This document shows positions 11,201 to 20,599 of a stretch of 64,000 nucleotides of DNA, piece by piece (the first letter of the stretch is position 1; each line of letters opens with the position of its first letter). The DNA is taken from positions 9,044,001-9,108,000 of the forward strand of contig OY759218.1 in the NCBI GenBank assembly GCA_963662175.1. The letters are read 5' to 3'. Under the pieces are notes generated by a model. That model worked only from the letters and a program-made list of their open reading frames with translations, had not been told where the DNA came from and did not search any database. Position numbers and translations under genes: made by a program. The DNA comes from Aradus depressus (Eukaryota > Arthropoda > Insecta > Hemiptera > Aradidae).

Positions 11201-11665
11201 AAGTTGTCGGTGAATCACCGGCTATGTACTTGCCCAGCATGAATTTATCATTATGTTTTCGCTCTCCCTCCAAAACCAATGGACCGTTTAAACTATAAAT
11301 CTGTAGTTGACATAGGGCCTTTTAGTCTTCATACTAAGTTTAGTGTCAATACGTTCATTACAGCGGCAGTTATTGGGGTTTTTGAGTTGAGTCACCCTTC
11401 TCTCATCCCCCTTCCATTCGGCCGAGTTCGTGCAAAATAAATAGATGATATCTTTTTGGGTTTTTGAATTTAAATATAAAATTTAATGTCGATAATTCAT
11501 TACATCAGCAGTTATTGGGATTATTCAGTTGAGCCTCCTTTTGATCCTCCTTCCCTTCGACTAATTCAGCTGAAAATTAATAGCTGTCGTACTTATGATG
11601 TTTTGAATTTTCATATGAAATTTCGTGTCAATATATTCATGACAACAGGAGTTACCAGAGTTTTT
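11200..11665 (-). repeat. Family A copy, reverse, with duplicated middle
   Basis: Starts with gtcggtgaatcaccggctat (the family A 3' end reversed) and runs through cattacagcggcagttattg, cttcggct-type and gctgaaaattaatag motifs. The 'cattacatcagcagttattg' block occurs twice (about 11355 and 11490), a feature also seen in the 43.8-kb copy. Confidence 0.7.
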
Positions 11666-11960
11666 GTTTTTTTACAGTATTTCACGTTTCAAGGTCACCT
11701 GAACCTGATTTGTCACTTTTCACGTTGTTGTCTGTATGTGACTCAAACATTGTGAGCGCTCTAGGCAGAAACCATTGAAGCAATGAACTTGAAATTTGGC
11801 AGAAGAAGGCCTCCCCCCCCCCCCCCCCCCCCCCCCTCCGGCTCATCTTAGATACGATTGGATTTTGGCCGAAATCCCACCACTTTACTTCGGGACCTAA
11901 CTAGATTTACAAGACACCGCGAATAATTATGATTCAATCAGAATTCTTTCAGATAAAAGA
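11645..11960 (+). repeat. Family C copy carrying a C25 run
   Basis: Shares tttgtgagcgctct-like, cttgaaatttg, attggattttggccgaaat and actttacttcggg phrases with 12955-13800. A C homopolymer of 25 bases (11813-11837) interrupts it where the other copy has a short normal sequence, so the run arose inside this copy. Confidence 0.65.
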
Positions 11961-11984
11961 GAGTGCAGAGTGGCGCATTTCACT

Positions 11985-12395
11985 GTCTTCTGTGTCTGTC
12001 CTCTGTCTTCTGTCCTATGCCCCCTGTCTTCTGTCCTATGCCTCCTGTCCTCTGTCTTCTGTTTTATGTCCCCTGTCTTCTGTCCCTGTCCTATGCCCCC
12101 TGTCCTTTGTCTTCTGTCCTCTGTCCCCTGTTCTCTGTCTTCTGTCCTCTGTCCTATGTCCCCTGTTCTCTCTCTTCTGTCCTTGTCCTATGCCCCCTGT
12201 CTGTCTTCTGTCCCTGTCCTATGCCTCCTGTCCTCTGTCTTCTGTCCCTGTCCTCTGTCCCCTGTCCCCTGACTTATGCCCCCTGTCCTCTGTCTCCTGT
12301 CTTCTATCCCTGTCCTATGCCCCCTGTCCTCTGTCTTCTGTCCCATGTCCTCTGTCTTCTGTCCCTGTCCTAAGCCCCCTGTCCTCTGTCCAGAC
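11985..12395 (+). repeat. Pyrimidine-rich minisatellite with a 7-bp register
   Basis: The array is built almost entirely of heptamers such as ctgtcct, ctgtctt, atgcccc and ctgtccc, so all three forward frames stay open (162, 136 and 100 codons) and give the same degenerate heptapeptide pattern. This is a repeat artefact, not a gene. Strong strand asymmetry (pyrimidines on plus) could favour triplex or slipped structures; that is inference. Confidence 0.9.
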
Positions 12396-12399
12396 TGTT

Positions 12400-12950
12400 G
12401 GCTCAGCGCTCTGTTGATTAGCTAACAGTCTCTGTCGAGACAAGCCCCTCTCTCCATCTCTGCACCAAGGCTATCTACAATATTAACATTCCTTACTCAT
12501 ATTATTTATTTTTAGTTATTCTATATATTTTAAAATAAAGCAAAAGTAAAAAACAACACACAAATCGAAGAAAAACAATTGTGAGTAAAATGTAAAAAAA
12601 TTAGATACTTATTTCATAAGCAACTTTAGTTACTATATTTTGAAATTATGTAAGGAGGGTGGGAGGCAAACAGTTAATTAGTCTTCCAAGGGTCCACTGC
12701 AGGCTCCAATTTTTTCTAATTTTGTGTGTTAATGGTCTAGGTAGATCGAAATGTAAAATAAACAGTTCCTATTTCTAGCATAAAATATTATTACTAAATT
12801 GTACAATAGAATATTAGAAAAATAAAATAAAAAGTACTTTGTTACATTATAAGAAATTTTGTTTAACGTCCAAGGGCATATAACAAATATCAAATATGAT
12901 ATACCAGTGACATATTTTTAAAAAAATTCCCCTGCCTTCATATTGAATCA
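12400..12950. other. AT-rich sequence without recognised features
   Basis: No feature supported on either strand. Confidence 0.4.
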
Positions 12951-12954
12951 ATTG

Positions 12955-13800
12955 TGCCTTTTTTACTTTCTTGTGCCTGCAGCAAGAGGAAGTATTGTAA
13001 TCGTGCAAAAATCCGAGATGGAGTTTTCAACCGATTTTCACCTCCCTGGATACTTTTTGACCATTTTCGCGATGTCTATCTCTGTATATGACTGGAACTT
13101 TGTGAGCGCTCTAACACAAACACCATTATAGATATCAACTTGAAATTTGAAATGAACATGTCACAAGAGCTAACTTAGATATGATTAGATTTTGGCCGAA
13201 ATCGGACGAAAATTGAGACCACTTTACTTCGGGGTTGAAGTCAATTTTACAAGATACTGCTTATATTCATGACTTACTATTAATCAAAATTCTCTTTAAA
13301 TAAAATTTTGAATATTTTGTAGAAAAAACTGAATGGAATTGAATATGAAAGGCACATTTTATGAAATCCGATTTTTTGTTGGTCGCTCGGTTTGTGAGAT
13401 ACATGCCGAAAACCGTCCTGAAATGTTTCGAAACACATTTTCTAGACGTTTGCGCGATTTAAGCGAACACTTTTAATTCTATCGAAAAATCGGTTCTTAT
13501 CAAAAGTGTTTCTAACAACTAAGAGCCCTCAGAGTTGAGATATGACCAATATAAACAAAGTTATAGCGCCCCAAAAATGTAAATTATATTTCCGTAGGAA
13601 AATATTCAATGTAATGTTTAAATTGTAACGCATAACAACGAATTTTAAAACATATTTCATTAACTGTAGTTTTTTTTTTTAAGTATAAAAAATAAAATAT
13701 GTGTTATGTGGTCTCAGGACTTTCTTATACCAGCCATTTTTGTACAGCTAATTCTCCTTCCCTCCTCTCAATTTCATTTCATACTAAAATTATTTCGGAT
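12955..13800 (+). repeat. Family C, longest copy
   Basis: About 850 bases that match pieces at 10325 (reverse), 11645 (forward), 38370-39165 (both orientations) and 25965-26225. Landmarks are tttgtgagcgctct, ttggccgaaatcggacgaaa, gagatacatgccgaaaaccg, aaagttatagcgcccc and cttataccagccatttttg. No long frame on either strand; probably a non-autonomous element or the non-coding part of one. Confidence 0.65.
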
Positions 13801-13974
13801 CAAAACGGGACAATAGTTTTGTGAAGAAAGGGACATAATTGTTTCTCTTGGTCCCATTTATGGAATATGAAAATTAGTTCACTTAGTAATCATTTTGAAT
13901 GTATGTTATTCAAAAATTCATAATAATTTTTTTATTAGCATAAATGTGGAGACTTAGTATAATCTTAGCTACGC

Positions 13975-14140
13975 TGCATAGCGGTATTTTGGTGAACTAA
14001 TGGATTCTTCAAGAAGTCTGTTTTTTGGGGGGTGTTGGAACTCCTTGAAGGCTTTCGAATTATTGAAATTTTGAGTACATCTCTAAAATGATATAATTTA
14101 AACACAGGCAATACAAAATGAAGCCGAAACCCTTCAATGT
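13975..14140 (+). repeat. Family D copy 1
   Basis: Matches 27895-28100: ggtgaactaatggattcttc versus ggtgaacaaatggatttttc, then gaattattgaaattttgagt and cctctaaaat-like phrases in the same order. Two copies in the window; no terminus identified. Confidence 0.55.
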
Positions 14141-15390
14141 GTCTACGATACTTAATTATATCTGCTTTATTATCACCAGGTGGTATTTATTACGAGGTCT
14201 ACTGGAATTTATTATTATAATTTATTCTGATTCTGGATTAACATAGACAGTATAATATTCTTATACTATTATACTATTTAAAGGTAGAGTTGGTAACATT
14301 ATTATTGTGAAGTTGAATCTCACACCCTTTCATATCAGTTCCAATTCTTATTTTAATAAGAGTGAAAAATTACTATTTTTTTCTATTAGTTTTTTTCTAT
14401 TATTCAAATCACAGACGAATCATTTTGAAGGCTTTGTGCTTGTAAATTGAAAGAAACGTGATCATCTTCAATAAAGTTTAACTTATTTTAATTCAAATAA
14501 ATGCTTGTGACATAAACAAATAGATCAGTCTTTATACAGTAATTTTTTCAAAGTTTTGTTTTATTTTTATTTATATTTTCTATTTATAGTTTAAAATACA
14601 TTCAAAATTCTTAAATTATTAAAAAAAAGGTTAATTAGAAGTGTTAAAAACGGAAATAATATGAAAATAAAAGGGCTACTCCTGGAATTTACAATAAAAA
14701 AGTCTTTTCCAACAAAACTTTGATCCACCGAATTGCAAAATCCTTATGGAATGAAGAAAAACCATTTTAGTTTCGGATTTAGCAGGCTAACAATATCTGT
14801 TACGCACACAAAGGCACTAAGTCTGAAAAGATGGTTTTGAGTTATAGACAATTTTAATATTCAAATCCCTTTCTTAATTTTGCTACAAATTATGTTGTTG
14901 TGACCGATTACTTTAGGTGAAAAAGTATATGCTTGAGAATAGTATGTTTTTTACTTGTTTTACTCGTTCAAAATAGATTTTATTAAAAAAAATAATGATA
15001 AAAATGTCATGACTTATGTTAGTGCCTTTCTGTTGTAAGCCCACGATATAGGATTGCTTTGTATACACTTTGTCTTTTTTTCTGTAATAAATATATACAT
15101 TATGACTGAAATGTGTGTTTACATTAATATTCTAGTCCTCGTTTTCAGTTACACGAACGACCTACTGGTTCCATGTATCCTGGATGGATGGGGAGTGTAG
15201 AATAGTAGACTTGTTGGGTGACATTCATTCCAAATAGTTGAGGGTTTGGTCAATAGATGGCACCACATCTCTCTTCTCCAGTCTCGTCTCTGGTTTTTAT
15301 TTTCGGAGCTACAGGTACTAGATATACGGGAAGTTAGTTAATTTGTCAAAAATTGTTTACCGATCCCTTGAATAAAACAATGATAACAAA
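14140..15390. other. Long AT-rich non-coding stretch
   Basis: Over 1.2 kb with no recognised exon, tandem array or transposon end on either strand. It may be intron or intergenic. Confidence 0.4.
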
Positions 15391-15394
15391 ATTT

Positions 15395-15535
15395 TATGTA
15401 GATCTGTATGTGTCTGTGGACACTTCCATCAAAGTGTAAATATCGACTTGATATAGATTAAAAAACTCATAATGACGACATGTATTGATTTTCAGGCAAA
15501 ACGGCCAAAGAAAAGGGCGGCTTGAGCTCAGTAAG
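15395..15535 (+). repeat. Family A fragment
   Basis: Has aaattttatgtagatctgta, gtgtctgtggacac, gatatcgact-like and attgattttcaggcaaaacg landmarks in forward order, then breaks off. Confidence 0.5.
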
Positions 15536-15539
15536 CAAG

Positions 15540-15650
15540 GAAGGAAAACTAAAAAAAGTAAAATGAAATGAATAAAAACTTAAAAGATAAATACTTAAAA
15601 ATATATCAGTACAAAAAAGATAATATTAATACATAGATACATTTGTAATA
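15540..15650 (-). repeat. Family B fragment
   Basis: Matches about 9535-9620 (aaagtaaaatgaaat then aataaaaact and aaatacttaaaaatatat). Low complexity lowers confidence. Confidence 0.45.
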
Positions 15651-16015
15651 AGCAGATACATTTTTCAATTTAATAAAAATTAAGATAACTATTTTTTAAA
15701 AGTGTCTTTATCAGAACGATATTCTTCTGTTCTTACTTCCCTCATCTGGTCCCAATGTGCGAGATAAAGAAAATGACGTAGCAATAACAAGTAAAAAAAA
15801 AAAAAACGTATATACTAATTAAATATAAATGAATAAATTAAAAAATATATAGAAAATAATTAATAAAATATCATAAATAAATAGACACATAAAATAATAA
15901 TACGAATAAGAAATAAACAAAAAAAAATTATAATATTTTTTTAAAAATAATAATACCTACATATATTCTTTCTGAATATAATATAATATACCAAGAGAAA
16001 TAACATATATATTAG
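15650..16015. other. Very AT-rich sequence
   Basis: Mostly A/T tracts with a TATAATATAATATA-type stretch near 15977. Nothing further recognised. Confidence 0.5.
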
Positions 16016-16021
16016 TCCTTC

Positions 16022-16318
16022 ATCTACTACCTCCAAGGCCTTCTAGCAGTTCGCGCAGGGGACTTTGAAACAACAGAAGAGGAATTGGGCATAAGATCAT
16101 CGAGTCTCTAGCAGAGAAACTGAATCCCTTCTTTGGCTCTTCACTTTCTCCTCTGAGCTTATGAATTTCGGAGCAATCATCACATTTCCAATCGCGTTGG
16201 CGATCTCTTAATCTTCGCCAAGTCCCGTTGTCCTCCAGGTTGCTGTGTTCTCGATGGTAGAACCTTGAGCATTTGGAACAGCGCGGAGGATTCTTCATCC
16301 TTTCGATATCCTTCTTGC
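16022..16318 (-). CDS. PHD-like zinc-finger coding fragment (exon or transposon ORF1)
   Basis: On the minus strand an open frame includes RMKNPPRCSKCSRFYHREH, then about 20 residues later WKCDDCSEIHKLRGE. The pattern C-x2-C, a Y-H-x2-H cluster, then W-K-C-x2-C is that of a shortened PHD-type zinc finger. Such fingers occur both in chromatin proteins and in ORF1/gag-like proteins of insect retrotransposons. A T-rich tract ending in TTTTTTTAG lies immediately before the frame on this strand (about 16319-16335) and would serve as a 3' splice site. The frame ends with a stop near 16021. I cannot decide between a host exon and a transposon remnant; neighbouring sequence gives no second exon. Confidence 0.45.
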
Positions 16319-16915
16319 TAAAAAAACACAAAAAAAAAACACCGATGCATACTGCTAAACAGACAAACGTGCATGGAACAGGTAACGAGGAGATATGCAC
16401 ATGGGCAGGTAGAGAGCAAGGGACGGAGAGATGTTGCTCCTTCGAGTGCTATTGACACTGAAGGGGCTAACATTTGCGAACTTTTTTTTCGGCCCAGTAT
16501 AACGACAGCCTTAAGGTCACTAGTCAGTGTCGTGTAGGCATTAACAGTCTAGGAGCAGCGCATAGCTCGGGAGAGACGGGAGGTGGGCGACCTCTTCGAG
16601 ATTTGGGAGACTGACCTGGGTTGGCCATGACCCCCATTCTGTCTTTACAACAGGAAGTTGTATTTGGATTTGGCACAAAATCAATGGGTTCCTTGGAAGC
16701 AACTAGACAAACAGGAATTCCAGCCAACACCGAGTTGGCAGGGTTCAGCACCGGCCTTCCGCACTACCTCCCCTCCCCTCCTCACTCCCCCCCCCCCCCC
16801 CCCTCCACCTCATTCACATTCATTCATACCCTTGATCCTATTTTACTCCTTCGTTGTAGCTTTATATACTCACACATGTATGTCAGTGGCTAAGCCAGAA
16901 AGGGGGGGGGGTTGA
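16319..16915. other. Unassigned segment with C17 run
   Basis: Mixed-composition sequence with no family match. A C homopolymer of 17 bases lies at 16787-16803, and gtggctaagccagaaagggg at 16888 resembles the transposon-end motif noted at 728-900. Open frames through the C run are composition effects. Confidence 0.4.
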
Positions 16916-17329
16916 TTGATTGACTGCAGGGGTGGGTTTTGTACCCATGCTATCCCATGAGTGAAGGCACATAGCCACTTATAGGTCTACAACTAAAATA
17001 TGGGAAGGGAAGTAGACGATACCTCGACGGACGACGGAGAACAGTGGTCATGATTCATTGGGAGAAATCCGGTTCTGATATGATACAACCTTCGATCAAC
17101 TTCAGCCTTTGTTGTGAATTAACCATTATTTCAAGTAGTATTAAAAAAAAAAAACCAATAATATGCATTTAAAATAAGAGAAAAAAAATCGGATTCAACA
17201 TTTTTAACTTACATTGAAATAATATCCTCCCCCTCATCCTGACTGCTTTCATCTCAGAATCTCCAAGAACACTCATAAAAAGTGGAGAATTAAGGTGAAC
17301 GACAAAAAGAATCCAGGTACAAAAAATTA

Positions 17330-17590
17330 TTTTTCTCCTTTAGTACCCACATTAATCCTCTAGTCCGTGTCTCCCTTCTGCCACACTTCCCAAACCTTCG
17401 CCTTAAGCGCTAATGGCCTAGAGACCTTCTCAGATCAGGCAATGATAGTGATTAGCCATAAATGAGTGCGACTCAGTGCCTAGGGAGTCACCACTGGGTG
17501 ATTTATCCTCGCTTCACATTTTGACATTGTAATTTATTTTCTTACTTAGCACATTAGCTTGTTATATATATTTTTTATACAGTTGTATAT
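17330..17590 (+). mobile_element. Jockey-clade 3' end, 5' part of a split copy
   Basis: Compared with the intact 3' end at 48764-49225, this copy retains 'TTCTCCTTTAGTACCCAC' to the end of the reverse transcriptase (RLKR-type and WPRDLL-type residues, with frameshifts), then the same 3' untranslated sequence (gtgagtcaccactgggtgat-type and cattttgacattg). It is interrupted at cagttgtatat by the transposon starting at 17591 and resumes at 18947. Confidence 0.7.
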
Positions 17591-18946
17591 GAAGAGCACG
17601 GGGAAAGAACCAGGTTTGTCACTACGAAAACGGAAGCTGAAAATATGACGTGCGGGGAAAGAACCGGGGTTGTCCTTGCGTAAGTGGAAAGAACCGGATT
17701 TGTCCAAAAATGGTTGTTTCGGTCCCCGCTTGGTAGCACTGACCGTCCTGAATTGTGGACGTGATATCGTTCTTATCTTGTTTACTTTTAGTGTTAGTTA
17801 ATAGTGCAGTGTTCGTTTTGTGATTTTGAGTGCAGCGAGAAGGCGGAATAATTGAAGTTCCTGTTTGTTGCAAAGCTTTTAGGTCTTTGCACGGAATTAC
17901 AAAATGCAAATTGGAATACATTCAGTCGTCCCTTAAACATACATACCGGCTCTGCACCAAAAGATCAGCGGGGGAAACATAACAATAGGAAACACGCTCA
18001 TCCAGCTGAAGTGAGGGAAAATGTCTTGGCTCATATTAAATCTTTCAAAGACAATAAAAGTCACTATAGTATCCACAAAACTGGCGAAGTATACTTGCCC
18101 GCTCAACTGGACATGCAAAAAATTTTCAAGTTATTTCTTGAAAAATTGCCAGCCTACAATAACAAAATTTCTTACAATTCGGAAAATCAACTTCAATGAA
18201 GTCTGATAGCTTTGAAGCAGTTGCACTTGATTTTCAAAAAAATGTTTCTTTGCCTAATGTCACAACAAATTCAGTTTACTATAAACGACAACTTAGTATG
18301 TATTCATTCAATATTCACGTTTTAAGCACTGCGAAGAGCTTGTTCTTCACATATCCTAAACTATTATTCCAGCTTAAAACATAACTAGTGTGAATGAGGC
18401 TTGACTAAACTGCGGCCTGCACAGTAGTAGTAAGCAACTCTTTCACGACTCCTTCCTATTAAAACTAGTAAGGTGTTATTTTGTAATTAAATAATATTGA
18501 TACAGCTTGTTTTTCTTTAAAAAAAAAGTTATCAACTTTTTTTTATTACTCTTTCAGATTATTTCAGCAAATGAGGGTTTGGCTTCTGGACTGACTTCTG
18601 TTTCTTTCAACTAATTTCTTTATTTTTTTATCCAATAATATACAATCTTATCTGTAATATAAACAAATTCTTTCCAGAAAATAGTTGAATTTCAACATGA
18701 CAAACCCTGTTCTTCCCCCTTAATGTTAGGAGTTTAATGAGAAAATTACTTACCATTGGTATAGACAAGGTGGGTGGACGACTAAAGTACTTTACAGCTC
18801 TTTACAGGAAACAAAGAAACTTATTGGTATAGTTTTTCATAATTTTATTTTTGAATGGTTGATAGATACGGACTTTCAAACATTAAATTCCAGTTTTCTC
18901 AATTTCAACATCTGATGACAAACCTGGTTCTTTGCCCGTGCTCTTC
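17591..18946 (+). mobile_element. 1356-bp TIR DNA transposon with deleted transposase
   Basis: The two ends form 31-bp terminal inverted repeats (17591-17621 and 18916-18946) with one mismatch, starting gaagagcacgggg. The flanks repeat ATAT (17587-17590 and 18947-18950), fitting a 4-bp target duplication, although the target is low complexity. The core ggaaagaacc...tttgtc recurs subterminally at about 17654, 17685 and, reversed, 18697-18718. Inside, two joined frames (17852-18178 and 18196-18262) encode parts of a protein family widespread in insect genomes: an N-terminal RGKHNNR...SHYS...YLPAQLDM region and a DFQKNVSLPN...YYKRQLSMYSFNI region. The intervening ~90 residues and the C-terminal half are missing, so the copy is non-autonomous. 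The superfamily could not be assigned from sequence alone. Confidence 0.75.
17852..18384 (+). pseudogene. Internally deleted transposase of the TIR element
   Basis: Frame 1 (17852-18199) has no ATG near its start, so it probably began as an internal exon; it carries the RGKHNNRKHAHP and SHYSIHKTGEVYLPAQ regions. A stop and frame change at 18199 leads to frame 2 (18196-18384), which holds VALDFQKNVSLPN and YYKRQLSMYSFNIH. In full-length relatives (from general recall of the family) these two blocks are separated by a cysteine-containing segment, and a long region with acidic catalytic residues follows; both are absent here. The protein cannot be active. Confidence 0.65.
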
Positions 18947-19000
18947 ATATATCTGTATGCAAATAAAAAACAAAACATTAAAATCAAGAAAACTAATAAA
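18947..19000 (+). mobile_element. Distal piece of the split Jockey tail
   Basis: atatatctgtatgcaaataa at 18947 corresponds to the agctatttgtaaataaa end of the intact Jockey tail at 49195-49215, followed by A-rich sequence. This puts the pre-insertion site inside the Jockey 3' untranslated region. Confidence 0.55.
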
Positions 19001-19239
19001 AAACTAAAGAAAATAACGGCTAAATCACTTTTTATTTACCAATAGGTACCAAACTTACTTAATGACGGGTAACTCAAATTACATTATATACATAAATAAA
19101 AATAAAATAAAAATTTATTACAAAATAAAATCACAATCCTAACAAAAGAAAAAATATCATGGAGGATAATAATAATTAATAAGATAAAAAAATATATAAA
19201 TAAGGTAAAAAAAAAAATCATCATAAAATGAAAAGTAAA

Positions 19240-19480
19240 GTAGAAATAAAAATAATAGCTGCTATAAATGCTCTGAGAGTGACTAAGACTGTGTCATCGT
19301 CAACTTTTAATGGAGATTCTATTATGTTTGATACAATGATAGTTAATGTGTTTCGTAAACTTCTCTGGGATGTTCCACTTTTGGTTGTTTCCGGCATTTT
19401 TTCTCCAGAGGTGTCTTCTTATTTTTTCGTTGGACAATATTTCGGGACAATTACAGGTCCCTTCTTCTGGTCACTATGAA
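19240..19480 (-). CDS. Unrecognised protein-coding-like fragment
   Basis: On the minus strand, after a T-rich tract ending in CAAG, one frame reads VHSDQKKGPVIVPKYCPTKK, a single stop, then MPETTKSGTSQRSLRN...TLTIIVSNIIESPLKVDDD and TVLVTLRAFIAAI. Composition is protein-like and differs from the AT-rich noise around it, but one in-frame stop and no family match keep confidence low. A plus-strand 83-codon frame covers the same bases and looks less protein-like. It could be a decayed transposon ORF or a pseudogene. Confidence 0.3.
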
Positions 19481-19708
19481 CCTTGAAAAAAACAAACAAT
19501 GATAGTTGTTGTGGTAAAGTCAATATCTGTTTCAGAATTGTATTACACAACTTCATTAATCTATTCATTGGAATGTGGCTTGCAGACTTTTTACTGTATA
19601 TTTTCTAATAGAATATTTCCTTATTTTAAGCATAAAACCTTCCAGTTTTAAACGATAAGCGTGTCAGGATGGAGCTGTCATTCATTTTACTATGGTGGAT
19701 AAAGTATT

Positions 19709-19858
19709 TTATTCAATCTTCACGAATTTTTTCAAGGCTTCATCGGCAAAATTTTCTAGATTTTTGAGGGCAGAATGTCTTTTGGGTGCCTTTAAAAATA
19801 AATTCACGTATTCTGGTTGCAAATCACATAAAAGATATTGCAATGCTCGGGAAGTCAG
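19709..19858 (-). CDS. Unrecognised C-terminal coding fragment
   Basis: A 49-codon minus-strand frame reads LTSRALQYLLCDLQPEYVNL, then FLKAPKRHSALKNLENFADE and ALKKFVKIE before TAA at 19709-19711. It is directly preceded by CACTAG, a possible 3' splice site. The amphipathic, charged composition suggests a real protein end. No family recognised. It lies 230 bases from the fragment at 19240-19480 on the same strand, so both may derive from one transposon or gene. Confidence 0.35.
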   Translation of the reverse strand: MTSRALQYLLCDLQPEYVNLFLKAPKRHSALKNLENFADEALKKFVKIE

Positions 19859-20221
19859 CTAGTGAATTATAATTTATAGACGTTTAAATTTGAATGAATT
19901 AGGTAGAAGGAGCATTGTTGGAAATAAGAGATGCGGAACATGGGGTGACAGGATTAGGGATGTTCTGCACAGAGCCCCAAAAACTAGGACCAGTCCATAA
20001 ACAGGGGCAGGGGTCCTGTAGCCATTTGTCATCTGCAGGACTCATCCCGAGCCACCTCATTTCGGACATCGCTCTGAACTCCCCAGTCCTCTCTCATTAT
20101 CTCTCATTGAAGCCCATTCATTCTTTCATTCCTCAAATCATTATGATTTGAACTTGAACCTAGTGAGAATACAAAATAGTTGTATGTGAATCACAGGCAA
20201 TGTATTGCGTTACTAATAGTT

Positions 20222-20415
20222 TTACCTCCTCAGCTATTCGAAGTAAAGGGGACGTTATGTAATTGATCAGAACACGATAACTCCCGACAGGATGAATACA
20301 TATACACACAATTTTATGTGTGTATACAGAATAAACACCATTAGGATAACTTCTATTGATTTTCAGCCAAATTGACCAAAGGGAAGGGGAGCTTGACAAA
20401 AAAACCCGACACACC
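20222..20415 (+). repeat. Family A 5' part
   Basis: tacctcctcagctattcgaa (5' landmark), gttatgtaattgatcag, gaacacgataactcccgaca, attgattttcagccaaattg and accaaagggaagggg follow each other as in the longest copy at 43830, with the central T-rich segment missing. Confidence 0.7.
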
Positions 20416-20514
20416 CGGTATTTATTTTAAAAACCTTACCTCTTTGAAAGCAGAAACGGCTAGAAGGTAGCAACCACTACTGCCTCTCTACAGCAACGAC
20501 AATTTGATTATAAT

Positions 20515-20585
20515 TAACTGTAAATGGCAATCTAGGGATTTGAACCCGAGATCTCCACATTATTGAGCGGTTGTTTATTCTCTGC
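20515..20585 (-). mobile_element. tRNA-like SINE head, second type
   Basis: On the minus strand, ccgctcaataatgtggagat is followed by cgggttcaaatccctag, a perfect B-box arm (ggttcaaatcc). It differs from the 4785-type head and lacks that body, so it is either another SINE family or a decayed tRNA pseudogene. Confidence 0.45.
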
Positions 20586-20599
20586 AGGTTTAGAAGAAC

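Noticed and set aside
20515..20585. Functional tRNA gene
   Set aside because: Only the B-box arm is well formed; acceptor-stem pairing was not found.
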